Source: Trissonchulus latispiculum
Taxonomy: Eukaryota; Nematoda; Enoplea; Enoplida; Ironidae
Length of the DNA stretch: 64,000 nucleotides
Direction: 5' to 3'
Assembly: GCA_030248195.1 (NCBI GenBank)
Contig: JASAND010020630.1
Span: 1-64,000, forward strand
This document shows positions 12,791-25,791 of this stretch, one piece after another. Each line of letters starts with the position of its first letter. The stretch's first letter is position 1. A model generated the notes under the pieces. The model made no database searches, was not told where the DNA came from, and saw only the letters and a program-made list of their open reading frames with translations. A program made the position numbers and the translations under genes.

Positions 12791-12976
12791 TAGGTACAAA
12801 ACATTGTCTAGTACATAAAAGGAGGTAAAGGTAAAGGTGACCCCTGGAAAATACCTCCATTTCTGCTTCAGGGACAAGGGTTATCGGTGCTCATCCCCGG
12901 ATTCTCAGCAGTAGAGACAAGAGTGTCACCTTAAACTATGACTACATCCGTGGAAGGGGCTTCATGACGTTACTGT

Positions 12977-13366
12977 TTGCCTTCCCACATAAAAGGAGAT
13001 AATCCTAAATTACTCAGCTGCGTCCACTCTTGCTCTTGCCAAATGAATGTTGCTGAGCCAGCAGTCAACATTCAGCAGTTCGTGCAAACAGAACTAAAAA
13101 TGTATAGCTATGATAGCAATTTGTTGACACATATCAAGCTTAAAACTGGTGACGTCTATATAAGCAAAGAGTTGCAGTTGTGGCTGAAAATAGTCAGCGG
13201 TATGTTCTATCTAAGGGGTTGCTCTGTCATAATAACTGTACCGAATTCCATAGTAAAGCCCAAAACAGGTGTAGCATGTCTGATCCCGTTCATTAGGACT
13301 GGTCCTACTGTGACATTTCTGAAATTTTCATTTACCCATACAATGACTAAACTATATGATGAATGA
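12977..13366 (+). CDS. Uncharacterised 129-codon reading frame
   Basis: Open frame with no recognised domain, no signal peptide and no membrane segment. Its start lies at the end of a GC-richer segment (12811-12990) that has the feel of a dispersed repeat and contains ACATAAAAGGAG at both ends. It may be a fortuitous open frame; I have no functional suggestion. Confidence 0.15.
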   Translation: MPSHIKGDNPKLLSCVHSCSCQMNVAEPAVNIQQFVQTELKMYSYDSNLLTHIKLKTGDVYISKELQLWLKIVSGMFYLRGCSVIITVPNSIVKPKTGVACLIPFIRTGPTVTFLKFSFTHTMTKLYDE

Positions 13367-15476
13367 AGATCTCATTATATTATATTTGCAAACATAATTT
13401 ATAATCAAAATTTTATGCCGTTAATTTATGAGAGCATTGAGAGTAATCGTTGAAGAAAAGTCCGAGGATATCACGAAATTCAGCAGGTCTCATGATGGAT
13501 CTAACATCATCGTCTAACATTTCATTATGATCTTATCACGATGTTGTTTCGCGCTTTACTTGAAAGTTTCTCCTCTGGTACTGTCTGTCCTAAAGAAGTG
13601 GGGTGGAAAAGTTGTGCATACAAGTTAACTGTATCAGGATCTATATCAGGGTTATAACGTGTTCCAACAAGTGTATTTGTGATCTTAAACTGCTCTCTAA
13701 AATTAAACTTTAATTATCATGTGACACCTCGTTCGCACTGTTAATATAAATTGGTCAACCTATCACACGATCTACGAGATGATAATAATCTTTGATGATA
13801 ACAACCTTACCGGCACTAAACATGAAACTAAACTATACCGTGAAACTGGGGCAATATCAGCTAATTTTTGCATGACGTCGGAGAGTAATTAGATGGGAGC
13901 AGATAATATATCTTAGTCAGGCTGACAACAGAACTCAGAAAGACGAAATGAGATTGTGTCCAATCAGCAGCAAGAACATTTATGCTCTAAGATGTCAGTA
14001 TCTGACTGCATAAACACAAATACGTGCGTCAATCAAAAGACAAACACAGTTGCGCCTGCTCAGAGGCATGTCAATCAATATCAGGTGGAATTCCAAGGAA
14101 AGTTTAAGACCTTGGGTTTGAAACCTTAATGATCTTTTCTAAAATTAAAATATTATGAAAATGTTGCGATTAATTCAGTTAAACTTCTTAGAATATTTAA
14201 TCACGTTGACATAATTGTCGACATTCCTGTGAATCAATATAATTTTACTATAAATTGCAAATTAATTTTCGAAGATAACGATAAGACAATTGGCTAGCTA
14301 GTTTCTTTCGGATGCATAGTAGAAATTCTCAGTTTCACTCAGGTTTTTCTTGGAATGCAAGTACACGAAGTTCTGGACAGGACATCTACAGTAAATACTG
14401 TGAAATTCTGTCGAATGTTAGCAGCGTATGTCCAATGAGCCAACTTTTGCTTGCTTTCCAACAACTGGATTCTTGTTTGGCTTTTATGCACACAGTACTT
14501 TGATAAACGCAGCGGCGTTCAAATATCAGCGAACTTATTGCCTGCATGATCTCTTTGGCTAAGCCTTCAGCAAACGTTTCGGCCGAACACATAAATGGTC
14601 TTGGTTCTAATAAAATGAATATAAGATTGAATGAAAGTCTTGTGAATTAATTAAACAAATTTGCTCTCATCTGTTCATGATATACACCTACTCTAATAAA
14701 TGTTGTCGGAATTTGACAGTCATCGCGAAGATTTTTGAAACATCGACTGACTTTGACCTTTGGCTCACTTAGAACTTTTCACTAGTTACTGAATTTAAAA
14801 CATTTGCAATTGTACAATTTGCTGATATGGCTCAGCGTAACCGAAACGTGCTACAAGCGCATGCGTACAACTGAATTGCACAGTAAGCCCTCACTGCTCT
14901 CCTGTCGGAGTGTGCAGCGAGGCTGCTGACAGCCAGTAGAACTGACTGTCCTAAACAGGAATTCCTCCCATTATATACCATCTGCCAACATAAATTTGCA
15001 AATTAGGTTGGATATTACATAAGCGATTGAAAATTAGGGGATACTTGTCAGTTTTCAAGACATGACATGCAGAAGACAAAGGTCTTCAGGATTTTTGAGC
15101 TCTGCCACAAGCCAGTTGTAGCACTGCTGGCTGTGCTAACAGAATTTTGTGAGCTCAGCTGCAGGTAAAGCCCTCATGAAGGGCACTCGTGAGCTTCGCG
15201 CGCTCGTGCACTTTACTCGGAGCTTCGCCTACAATACAAATCCCTGTGAGCACTGCTGGTAGTGCTACACCTTACACTTGTGTGTGCCCGTCATACACCC
15301 TTATGCTTTCGTAAAATATACAAATACTGATTTGGACTGAATATGTATTCAGACGTTACCCACTCTTGTTATCCAATCTGTGGTGTAGGCCAATTGCACA
15401 AAATCTGCTACTCGACTGGAGTCTAATATCTTATTTCTAATGTCGACAAAGCCTTTTAGAGATTAGACGAAATGGC
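13367..15476. other. Non-genic stretch
   Basis: No spliced or intronless gene could be supported. Overlapping short frames at 14312-14503 and 14386-14592 shadow each other. Confidence 0.4.
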
Positions 15477-15479
15477 TAA

Positions 15480-15797
15480 AGCCGTGGTTACACTTGGCAA
15501 TCTTGTGACAACGCGTTGTCACAACGGAAGTTGTCTCCCATGGTTGTAAAGTATGGCAACTAGTGGTTACACATAACAACAGATTGTGACAACGCACACC
15601 GCTGTTGAGCCAACGATATGTTTACTGTTGCGTTGTCACAACGAAATCGGGCATGGTCCCAACGCGTTGTCGCCAGTTGTCACAACGTTGTGTCACTGGT
15701 TACACGAACAACGTTGTGACAATTCTGTAGCAACGGCGGTTGTGGCAACGCGTTGTGGCACCGCGTTGTCACAAGATTGCCAAGTGTAACCACGGCT
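15480..15797. mobile_element. PIF/Harbinger-type MITE (318 bp)
   Basis: Termini are inverted for at least 37 bp (AGCCGTGGTTACACTTGGCA at the left, complement at the right). They are flanked by a TAA duplication at 15477-15479 and 15798-15800. A 3-bp TAA/TWA target and a terminal GCCGTG.TTACAC are typical of PIF/Harbinger elements. The interior is packed with variants of GTTGTCACAACG and ACAACGCGTTGT, themselves palindromic. No transposase is encoded. Confidence 0.85.
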
Positions 15798-16294
15798 TAA
15801 GAAGTTTCGGAACAAGAAGCCTTGGCCAACTTGAAATGCTCTTTGCAATTATTTGTTGGGGTTAGCAAGGCGTGGTGGTAAATGATGACTTTAAGTCACA
15901 CTAGATGAACAATTAAGTCGAGTTTAGTTATTAAATGAGGATAAAGTCGTTCCAAAAATGGGAACAAAGATTGCCGGTAAAACTCGGCTAACCTATTTGG
16001 GTTCATGATTCTGTAATCATAAATTAAAACCTGTCTTGTCGGAACCTGCAATCATTCATTAAATGAGATCTATTACTTTTAACTTTTGTGACATGCACGA
16101 ACAGTAACGAGCGAAAACCTAATCATATTTCTTTGCACGCACATTAAGATCAATTGGGACGGAGATCAAGCACTAGAGGGTTCCGTTGCGTAATATGCTT
16201 TGGTTCCGTTCCGGGATCGTTCCCAACACTACTGTTGTACTATACCTTATGGAGACTCATAATGATAGTCAACAGATGCTGAAAAGCTTAGTAG

Positions 16295-16446
16295 TAGTGT
16301 TTTAGGACGGCCGGGAAGCCGGCGGCCGGCCGCCGGTCGGCCCGTGGCTTTTGAGCCGGCGACCGGCCCGGCTGAATGTCTGGCCGTTCGGCCGGCGGCC
16401 GGCCGTTAGCCGTCCGGCCGTTCAGCCCGGCCGTTGTAAAACACTA
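16295..16446. mobile_element. hAT-type MITE with GGCCG-rich core (152 bp)
   Basis: Inverted ends TAGTGTTTTA / TAAAACACTA are flanked by the 8-bp direct repeat CTTAGTAG (16287-16294 and 16447-16454), the target duplication size of hAT elements. The core is a very GC-rich run of GGCCG/CGGCC units, unlike the AT-rich surroundings. Confidence 0.88.
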
Positions 16447-16454
16447 CTTAGTAG

Positions 16455-19400
16455 TAGCTTGAAAACTTGTGTGCAGGAAATATTGTGAATATGAGTTGTA
16501 ATTATAATCATGACTTCTCAGTAGACGACTATTTTTCAACAGTTTTGTGACACTCTGTAAATACGTCATAGGATAGTCATTTTAATATTTCGTAGCTATG
16601 CCATAATAGACTTTGGATAAACTAATTATGGCGCGAAAACTGGTGCAATATAATCTAATGCTTAGATGGCGGTAAAAGTAATTAGATATGAGCAGTTTTA
16701 AATATCTTATTTACAATAATAACTGACCTGATAAATGACAAACTGAGGCAGAGAAGCAGCGTCCAAGCTCGTGTAAATCAAGAACAGAGTTGGACGCGGT
16801 CGCGGGTACTCGCGGGTGCAGGTCAAATTATCTTAACCGCAATGACGGCATATTTCTATCAAATCGAGGTAATTTAGGCCAATTAGTAGTAAAATTTCCA
16901 TTTTTTTCGAATTTTCCCTTGTTTTACAATTTGTGGGCCCTTATTGGACAACTGCAGTTTCTAGTTTTAAATTTGTTAACCGCTTTTTATTTAATTTCAA
17001 TTCTGCAAGTTTCGTGATTTTATGGGTGTCTGTTCATTTCAATAAGCTACCTGCAAAATACAAAAGATTTTAAATTTTCAAGTTTGTGCACTCCGATCCC
17101 TATCCTGTATTTTTTTCTGAAATTTGCCACTTTTTGTTCAAGTGACAGTTGAAGTCTCGATGACATGTGAGTTTCAAAGCTTTTTCCACAGTCGTGAATT
17201 AGTTCTGGACTAATTCTAACTGACATAATTGCACATTTAACGAGCAACATCTTGATTTTGATATCAACACACGACAAAATGCAAACGGAGACATTGCCAG
17301 CTTAGGGAAAGTTCGCGGGCTACACAATGCTCCAATGCCACCAAGAGTACATAATGCAGACAGCTTGCCACTAGTCTTTCCTATGCTTTCAGAGAGGAAC
17401 TGCATAGGGTGCGCATGCCGCCATGCCATTAGTACCAACCTAGTCCAAATAGTGGTGTGCTCCACTAGCTGATGTAATAATTTTAATAGAAAGACCTCAA
17501 GGGGCCTGTTGCCTAAAATTCAGTAGTATTTACAATTGAACTATTGAACTATTACATTTTACATTCAACAGTGCTGAAATTTCTGTTGCACAAAGGATAA
17601 TTGAATAATTGTACTATTGAATTTCAATAGTTCAATAGTCTAATAGCAGTATCCGTTATTATTCCCACGGCATCTGCTATATGATACGCATAAAAGCATT
17701 TAAGCATTTAACAAGTGAAATTAAAAGAAAGATGGAGATATAAGTGGCGACTTCAGTATAAAGGCACCTGTGCACTGAGGCCACCCTTTGTTCGTTAAGA
17801 AATTAAACATCATGAATCGAAACTAGTAATAAATTAGGTTTTCTTCAAAAATTTTATTATACTTCAGTTAATTTAATGAAAATATTTGTTTTAAGCCATG
17901 TATATACACTTCTAATGTTTAATGTTTTAGAAAAAAACATCAAACTGCTTGCCGATATAGCAGTTCTCATTATGAAGCTGACTGAGAGCCAAACAATCGT
18001 TTGGTGAGCTAATATATATTGCAGAAAAGATTGCCAAAAGTTAAAATATAAACAACCAACTTAAATGTTTAAACTTATAATCTATTTTTCTGTAATAAAA
18101 GTTTAGCAGAAGTGCCGACTTTGATCGACTTTGACGGCTGATCAACATTTTATGATTGCAGCTGGGCCCCATCAATTAGACTAATAGTCTGGAAAGTGAA
18201 ATTACTTCAAAAATGCAATAAAATAATTTTAAGCTTTTAAGTTTATTGCAGTAAACTAAACCTAATTTCGTAGTTTTCATTAGAAAAATGTCTATTTATT
18301 ATTTTATTATAATATATATATATAATATATAATATATAATATATAAATCTTTAATGCCTAATTTGCATATTGAGAGTAGAATTGAGCAGTTGTGCAAGGT
18401 GTAAATAGACTACTTTGGTACAATTTTAAGTTCTGCTGCCTTTAGTTTTGTAATCATAATTTGGACGGCGTTGCAAAAGATTCTCATATCCTAGGAGCGC
18501 TCCTAAGATCAGCTTAAGAGTTCAGTTAGAAAAACTGGGTTTCAAAAGATGCTACTAAGCTAGGAATACAATCCTCCGCTCCAACCATCTCCCAAGTTAG
18601 AAGCCGCGCCAGGTAAGCTTAGGAGAAATATTTTAATTGACCTTTATACAACATATTTAGTTGTGCAATTAAAATAGAAGTATTTCCGAGCCATAGCTAT
18701 ATGGGAAGCATTTATCTCTGCACTGTGAGCTTTCGATTGATATATAATATGCCATATTTCGAAAAAAATGCGAAATGCTGGATATAGCTGTCAGCATAAT
18801 TTACGCTGCAAATAGATTCAAAGGCATCAATGCACAAATTGAAATGTAAACGACGCAGTTTTGGACCATACCATTGTCGTAATTTAGTCGAATTGGCGAA
18901 ATAACCACAATTTTTAAATATTAGGTAGATTAAAAATTATGTTTTCGTGTGAAAGAAATATCGAAACTAGTAAGAGTAAAGAACAAAACATTGATATCAT
19001 TAGAACCACCTATTTAAATACTGCGAAATCTTGGAGTTAGAACAGTTTATTTTGGCCTTTGATTAGAGCGTTTGCAATTCTCTATCCTACTTTCCACCTA
19101 AAAGAAACGATGGAATTTAACGATTTTCCACTGTTTATTTCAAATAAAAGTTTTTTGAATATTTTTAGGGGCCTAAATCAAAATTCTACTGGCAAGATAC
19201 AGCAGTTCACATGATCATAGCAGCAATCTAAATACAAAATTCTGGATTTATGATTCGAGAGATTCTTTTGGCGCAAGAATAAAATCATCACTTTTTCCGT
19301 AGCTATGTTTAACACACACCAACCCTAGCTTTGAGGTCAAATTACTCAACAACCGTAAAAGACTCGACTTTATTTCAAAACCTCGCTAAGATATCCCACT

Positions 19401-19564
19401 CGGACAACAAAATATGTGAAAACAAACAAAATTGGAGATGGTTCTTAAAATCGACCAAAGATGGCCCCCACACTTTAAATTTTTTCTTTATCTTCAGTAG
19501 AAAACTTCTGTCTGTATCTGTATGTCTCATCAGATGTATCCAATTATAAAAAGCTGTTACATAC
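16455..19564. other. Non-genic stretch with AT simple repeats
   Basis: Holds a TA/TATAA-rich microsatellite near 18309-18350 and a small region of inverted ATTGAACTATTGAAC repeats at about 17535-17645. The latter lies between GGGGCCTGTTGC and TGTTGCACAAAGG, perhaps an old MITE. No gene seen. Confidence 0.4.
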
Positions 19565-20010
19565 CTAGTTCCGTAAACAACTCGATGACATGCATTTACA
19601 AAGTAGGGAATCATAGCTAAACAGTCTAGTATTAAGACTGTCCTGTGATAAATAGTGTTCATATCTTGCTTAAATTCTGCTCCATTCAAGATCCAACATC
19701 CCATGAGACTGCCTATTATAGACAGCGATGAAAAAGGCAGGGCCGTTATGAAATCACTGATATCGTAGAAGCAGCGAAATTCAAGAAGCACCAGCTTACA
19801 CCATAGTAGACCTAACTGTCTTATTTGACTTTCGGAAAAATTGGCTTTTGGAGCTTTAGGGAGGTGTTCGTTAAAAAGGCCTGATATGTAAGAATCGTTG
19901 TCTTCATATAAGTCCATGTTCCTTCCAACTATGAGGTCAGAGTATGTGGATACAGCAGCCGACAATTCAGACGAAGACAAAATTTGTACCAAAGTATAAT
20001 AAGAAAACAT
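19565..20010 (-). CDS. First coding exon of a possible gustatory-receptor-like membrane protein
   Basis: The frame opens with ATG at 20010; an in-frame stop lies just upstream, so this is the true start. It runs 148 codons to a strong donor (AG|GTATGT) at 19565/19564, phase 2. The residues include an acidic linker (RNMDLYEDNDSYISGLF) followed by two long hydrophobic stretches, around LPFSSLSIIGSLMGCWILN and TVLILDCLAMIPYFVNAC. The spacing (Q..L..LW..L....N/D....LP) resembles the second half of invertebrate gustatory-type receptors, but this is only an impression. Downstream exons were not found. It is head-to-head with the GPCR at 21262, compatible with a chemosensory pair. Confidence 0.4.
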
Positions 20011-21261
20011 GTGGGGTCCCGAGAACTATTATTTCTAAAATTGTTCAGTGAATAAACAAACTCAATATTTTGAGAAAAGCGTAAATTTCCTATTTTCGTT
20101 AAACTTTTCGGGTTTGCACTTTATTTGTTATCGAACAAACTGACCCAACGCTGAGACCAGAAACCCCGATTTACAGAAAACTATCACAACTGTATACAAT
20201 AATTGCTATGACAACAATATTTAACAATGATGATTTCGTCTCTTTCATTTTCATTTTCTTCGTCTTCGCACTTTTTCTTCGCACAAATGGTGTTGATTTT
20301 GGAAGTTCTTTGAAACTTGTACATCTTGGCAAATGACCAAGTCACTGACGCCGGCAACATTCTGGTAGGGAATATGTGGTAACTGGATTTGTACCAGTAA
20401 TGTAATCATTCTAGACATAGAATGATGTGCTCGTAGTGCTTACTCAAATGTGTATTAAAAGAAACTCATTAGTTAGATTTTGAATAGACCACCAGCTGGA
20501 TCAGTCGCAGTACAACAGTTGTATGGGTACATTATAATTTTACTTGATAAGTATAATATAATTTGCATGCAGTGTTTTATGCAACATCGGTTGCGAAGCC
20601 ATCGTGCGTGCACTCGGGCCACACACTCAGAGGTTCCCACACGCCCTGCCAATACATTTCTGAGTGCACGCAGAGCTGTGTTGTACATTTTTTATGTTAA
20701 TAACAGAAAATTTACTCAAGATACATACATTCAAAATCTAGTTTACAATTGTAGTCAGACATTATGCAATCCATTCAAATTAACACCAAGCTGGCGGGTT
20801 CAGCATTGTCCCGATGTAGCCGCTCCGAAGGTATTTAATCAGGTCAGTCAAGCTATGATTCTCCCACATATTTGAATTAAGTTTTGAGTTTAAGTAGATC
20901 CCTGTGCATTAAATGGGCATATCTTTTCCCATGGGCCATAATTTCTAACATATATGCTACATTTAATTGTATTATTATATTGAACTTTTTGGGAGTGGGT
21001 GAAACCTAGCTGCTGAAACCTCATAAGGTCTGTTGGTTAGCTCACTGAAAGACAAAGACAAGTAACGAACAATTGTTGCTTCGCAGTAAACTGTAGTATG
21101 CAGTCGGTACTATTTCTCGTTTTCGAAATTCGGGAGAAATAATGGAGGTAATTTAATGGAGCTAAGCATTGGAATTAGAATTCATGGATACAAATACGGC
21201 AAGTGCTGCAGCTTCTAGTGCTGCATACTGCTGCGTTCATAATTTCACGTAATCTAACGAT

Positions 21262-22308
21262 ATGGAGGGAAATGGTTCTTCATTCTCACTCGCTGGAAGC
21301 ACGCTGTTTGTAACAGGAATAGCTGCTAGATGGACTGTTTCATGTGTAGCCGTTTGCATTAATAGCTTACTAATATTTGCCATGTGGAAAGTAAAGACAC
21401 TGGATTGCAATTACAGACTGTTGATAATAACATTTGCGGGAGGTCTGCTGCTAGCAACCTCGAATTTCTTTATAAAGGACTTTGCAAGTTTCGTTTCTAT
21501 TATATTTTATAACAGGCCGCAATTCTGGGTTATAGACGAATTCGGTTGCTTGGTGGTTGAACAGCCATTTTCTTTTCCTTCACAGAGCACCTGTGCTATC
21601 AATTTGTTGCTAGGTGTAGAAAGAATGCTTCTCAGTTTACGAGTTCCAAAATTTGCATCGAAGGTTGTGGAAACAAAGGTTTCCTTTGGGGTTGTTGTTG
21701 GCATAGTCTGCGTTCACATTCCTCCTTTGCTAATATTTACAAAGAATGCTTTGTCATACTTCAGCAAGGAAAGTTGGTATCCCAACTACTGCGAAGTTAT
21801 TTCAACTCAACCATCTCGGCTAATGCTTGTAATTGGATCATTATTCTTTCTCATGCTAAATTTGTGCTGTGTCTGTTGTAATATAGTCTCTTGGACTGTC
21901 ATTAATAGAAAAATGAACCTCTATGCCTACAACCAGGCAATTCTCAATCTGCGCAATCGTGTGCTTTTAGAAAGAAGTAAGGAAGCAACTTCTGCATTAA
22001 TCCCTTCGTCTTCTTTAATGGTAACTACATATCTTATAACGACGTTATCATGTATTTGGTTTGGTGCAACCACCTTTGAGCAACGAGACGAAGGAATTGT
22101 ATACATTTTGTATCTTATGTATTTACCTATCACAGTTAGTTTCTGTATTTGGCCTATCTTTTTAATTGCTTTCAGTCCAAGAATTTTGAACCATTTGAAA
22201 GCTTTTCTAGTAAGGCGCAGTAATCAGACCGGCGTAATTATTGAAATGAATGAGGGCGATCTCAGACTGAAAGCTCTTACCGAACAATGGAATAGAAGGG
22301 TAAAATAA
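21262..22308 (+). CDS. Intronless seven-transmembrane chemoreceptor-like GPCR (348 aa)
   Basis: Uninterrupted frame with an extracellular-type N-terminus containing an N-glycosylation site (N4-G-S) and seven hydrophobic segments at roughly residues 20-42, 52-71, 104-126, 140-160, 187-212, 250-270 and 279-304. The segment-3 end reads GVERMLLSL, in the place of the DRY/ERY motif and close to the ERxxA form of nematode serpentine receptors. Cys96 and Cys177 are placed for the usual loop disulfide. After segment 7, IAFSPR is followed by a 40-residue cytoplasmic tail. Single-exon structure and divergence suit a lineage-expanded chemosensory receptor. The ligand is unknown. The first ATG gives a good N-terminus, so I keep it. 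Confidence 0.75.
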   Translation: MEGNGSSFSLAGSTLFVTGIAARWTVSCVAVCINSLLIFAMWKVKTLDCNYRLLIITFAGGLLLATSNFFIKDFASFVSIIFYNRPQFWVIDEFGCLVVEQPFSFPSQSTCAINLLLGVERMLLSLRVPKFASKVVETKVSFGVVVGIVCVHIPPLLIFTKNALSYFSKESWYPNYCEVISTQPSRLMLVIGSLFFLMLNLCCVCCNIVSWTVINRKMNLYAYNQAILNLRNRVLLERSKEATSALIPSSSLMVTTYLITTLSCIWFGATTFEQRDEGIVYILYLMYLPITVSFCIWPIFLIAFSPRILNHLKAFLVRRSNQTGVIIEMNEGDLRLKALTEQWNRRVK

Positions 22309-25300
22309 TATCCGAACGTTGATGTCCTGTGTTGTTGCTTTTGGGTGCAGCCGTTGCAATGCTGTTTGCATGCCAACTTGACTTAAATCCATTTATAACT
22401 GTAATGCCGAATACTTGCATTTTCAGTATTAAACATGCCCTATCCTTAATATTTTCTTTGCCCAAAGTTCTCAATGCAATAAATTAGTTTTAATTGAGTT
22501 AAGTTAAGTTAAGTTAAAGCAGCGTTTATTTAATGCAAATGAATGCTAATTTCAATTACGCAAAAAATAAAACCGTTAGATATTTTCTTCCAACACCAAG
22601 CCGGGTGCCAAGATAGGTCCCCATTGGGGGGAGGCGTCCAACAGTCGATTAGATTCGGCGAACATGTGCCTCTTTTAGAGCTTTCGAATAACCAGAGTAT
22701 GCCGTTTCTTCGTTAAAGTAATCACAGTGATCAGCTAGCTAACGTATCGAAAGATCCAGAAAAATCTTCTTGCCTGCTGGAACATGATAGAATCGAAAGG
22801 ATCAAAAATTGGTGTGATTAATTCACACTAGGCTGGTTTGTATGAAAGAAGTTTGAAACAATGCTAGGCGGATTCGTCGAAAGTTGACGACGTCCCTAAG
22901 CAACGGGAGGAGCAATTAATCTAATTAAGTCTTTCTAATTTCCTAATTAGATACTGATCACTAATAATTTTCCTTTAGGTTTCCCTGCTGATCACAGTCC
23001 ACGACATTTAAGTCAATTCAGATATGGATTTAAGGATTACAATAGGGATATAGAATTAAGCCAGACAGAGACAACGTCAGATCCTGAGACAGGCCGGAAT
23101 TCATTACTAAAACGGTCTTCTAATGGTTAAGTTCACTATTGTGTGAAGTTGGCACCGACAGGAAAGATATAAATTATTTACGAGATGCTAAGCCTAAGCA
23201 AGTTTAGAGATAAATTCTGTAAAACGATCAATGTTACTCGTTTCTCTTGACTAAATTCGTAGGTCTGATTAGCTAATAATTGAGATTCGCCATATTGGGT
23301 AGTTCAAGTTCAGTTGTAGTGGGATTTGCGAATGAGGAGGTTGAGTAGAGTTTTTGGGGAGAAATATTTTGGCTAAGTTGAGTAATTCTTGCGCTCTGTT
23401 GGCAGTTGGAATTTTAATGTTGGCTCTAGTTTTGTCAAAGTTTACGTGGTTTTCTCAAGTTTATGTTTCGTATTAATTAGTCATCAAGTTTTGTTGAAAT
23501 TATAATAAACCGTTGTAATCGTTTCGTCGGGTTTCAGTTGGTCAGGATCCTCCATTGCTCCAGCATCACACACCACCGGTATTCATCTGTAGTTTAGTCT
23601 TATTCTAGTAGTCAAAAGTCAGGCAACAGCATTTTACTAAGATTCGTATAGTCAAACTTCACAATTGTTTCGTTAAAATTGCTTTATTCGCCTCTGGTAT
23701 GTTCTTGGTACTGGCTTTCCAAACTTTTGTGAATACCCAAGGCGCCAGTACAGTGTGGAACTGTAGACCAATTTTAGTATAAGACGGCTTACCAGAACAG
23801 TGCTTATGTTCATGTTTGCTGCCATACAATGTGCAACAATCTCGGTTATGCTTACTTATTCAAATATGTTAACTCTAAAGTTAATTTCTCGACCATCTCC
23901 GGCTTTGCTTATTTTAAATTTCGTAGTCCTTATGAGATGTTCTAATTTATAAAATTTGAGTAGGATAACAACTCAAAGCACCTGGAAATATGGAAATATG
24001 TATGTGTAAAACATAGGAAAACAAGTCCACCAAAAGTTTACGTTAAAATCTGCCGAAAAACCAAATTTTCTAGAATTTTACATTACTACATTTACTGTGA
24101 CACACGATAGCCACGGTGTCGAAGTGTGTCACGAGTGAATTAGAAATTTTCAATCAACAATGACAGTTGGTTTTTGGAAATTGTAAACTTTAGAAAAAAC
24201 AACTTTTCTAAAACTAACTAATAATATGCATCACTGAATATAATGTTATATCACAAAACTGCCCAGTCAAAAGTAGAATTCCACAGTGACATAGCGGATT
24301 ACTGACTGCTATCTAACATCTGTTATTACTAGCTCGCAGAAATTTATATTTCATGATGTATGCTGTTACCAAAATTGGGGGGGTCAGTCAATTAAACAAG
24401 ACTCGGGAAAAACCATTACGGCCCCACCTTTTACGTGTTAAATTGCGCGATGTCCGTGGCCCCGAAGACTTTCATGGTGGGTAACCTGCCCCGCCCCCTA
24501 ATTTTAGCACAGATTGTTTAGTAAGACAAGTGTAAACTAATAAAAAGACAGTAGGCAGTCAACAAGGAATCGTCAAAACCAGATACACTGGATTCCCAAA
24601 TGATCTCACTTAGTAGTAAATTGACGCATACTTTTATTGAATAAGCAAGGAACTGACGAAATGCCAAAACGCAGCATGGTAATGGCCAAAGCCAGATGAT
24701 CCTCAGGTCCACAAAAAGGCGGACAATCCGGACTTAGCAGGGTACAGGGCAAGTAGGCTAGTAAGATATAACTGAAAGGCCTTGGAAGTCTTTGGCAGGC
24801 TTATACCGCAACTAGTCATCAGGAATACTCTCCTTTTGGTGCTTTTTTAATTTCTCAGCTTTCTAAGCACAAATTTCTCTGACCAGTCGCTTTCGACTGC
24901 TAATGAGACGCGGCAGTCTGAATCACGTTTGGCTGTCATAGAGCTCAAGAATTGCCGGACTTAGTGGAAGCCCGACTGGATTTGCAATGGCGATTTGACG
25001 GCATAGCAAACACAAAGATAATTGTCACTGAACGATGTACGAGCAAGTACATGTCACGGCCCCCGTACAATATAAGTATGACCTGTCAGTAGGGTAAATA
25101 GGGTTAATCAAGTGTCGGTGACAAAAAGATGAAAGGTTGTGTTCACACAGTTGAGAAATTTGCCTACCTGTCTAATTTGCATATTTTCCGCCGATTAGTG
25201 TCGCTGCCTATCACAAGGCCATTATCTCTACGTTTCGTCAAGTACCTTATGTATTCCGCGATAATACGCATTTCTTTTATGCCAACTGTAAATGTGCTGA

Positions 25301-25380
25301 CAAATTGGCAAATTGACAAATTAAGGTATGCTATTAAACTAAGCCTACACTCATACATTAACAAGGGTAGCCATTCCTGA
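22309..25380. other. Non-genic stretch
   Basis: No gene recognised. 23040-23580 ends in AATAAACCGTTG and a GC-richer tail that could be a solo LTR, but no partner or target duplication was found. A short AAGTT repeat occurs near 22497-22517. Confidence 0.35.
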
Positions 25381-25745
25381 GGGGTCCTGTACCGGTTTTA
25401 TCCCAAATTTACCTGCCCTTGTACCTTATCTCAAATTTGGGGGGAGGGTCCCAGCAGAAAATTGACAAGAAATAGTGCAATTTTTGCAAATTTTGAGTGA
25501 ACTTAGCGCTAAATTAGCTATTTCATAGCCATTGTTGAGCAAAATAATCAGTTTTTAGCTATTTTTTGGAAATTTTTTCGAAAATTTAAAAAAATAGCTA
25601 ATTGTGTCCAAAATCCCCATTAATTTTCAGTTTGACCTGCCTTTCCTGGCACTGTCCCTTGTCCCTAAGGCTCTGGTTTTGCTAGCCCTTGTACCGAACT
25701 TCCAATTTTTGAGGTGTCCCCCCTGTACACTATACAGTATTAATT
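25381..25745. repeat. Diverged member of a dispersed repeat (CCCTTGTCCC-bearing)
   Basis: Composition and phrases (AAGGGGGTCC-type ends, TTTTCGAAAATTT core, CCCTTGTCCCTAAGG) resemble the MITE family at 28132 and 55221. The ends are too degraded to define. Confidence 0.35.
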
Positions 25746-25791
25746 TCAGATTTTGTTATCGTCATCTGCAGGTAATCTGATGTTCAGAGCC

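Noticed and set aside
20480..20875. 131-codon plus-strand frame upstream of the GPCR
   Set aside because: No domain, no splice link to the GPCR, overlapped by an antisense frame of similar quality.
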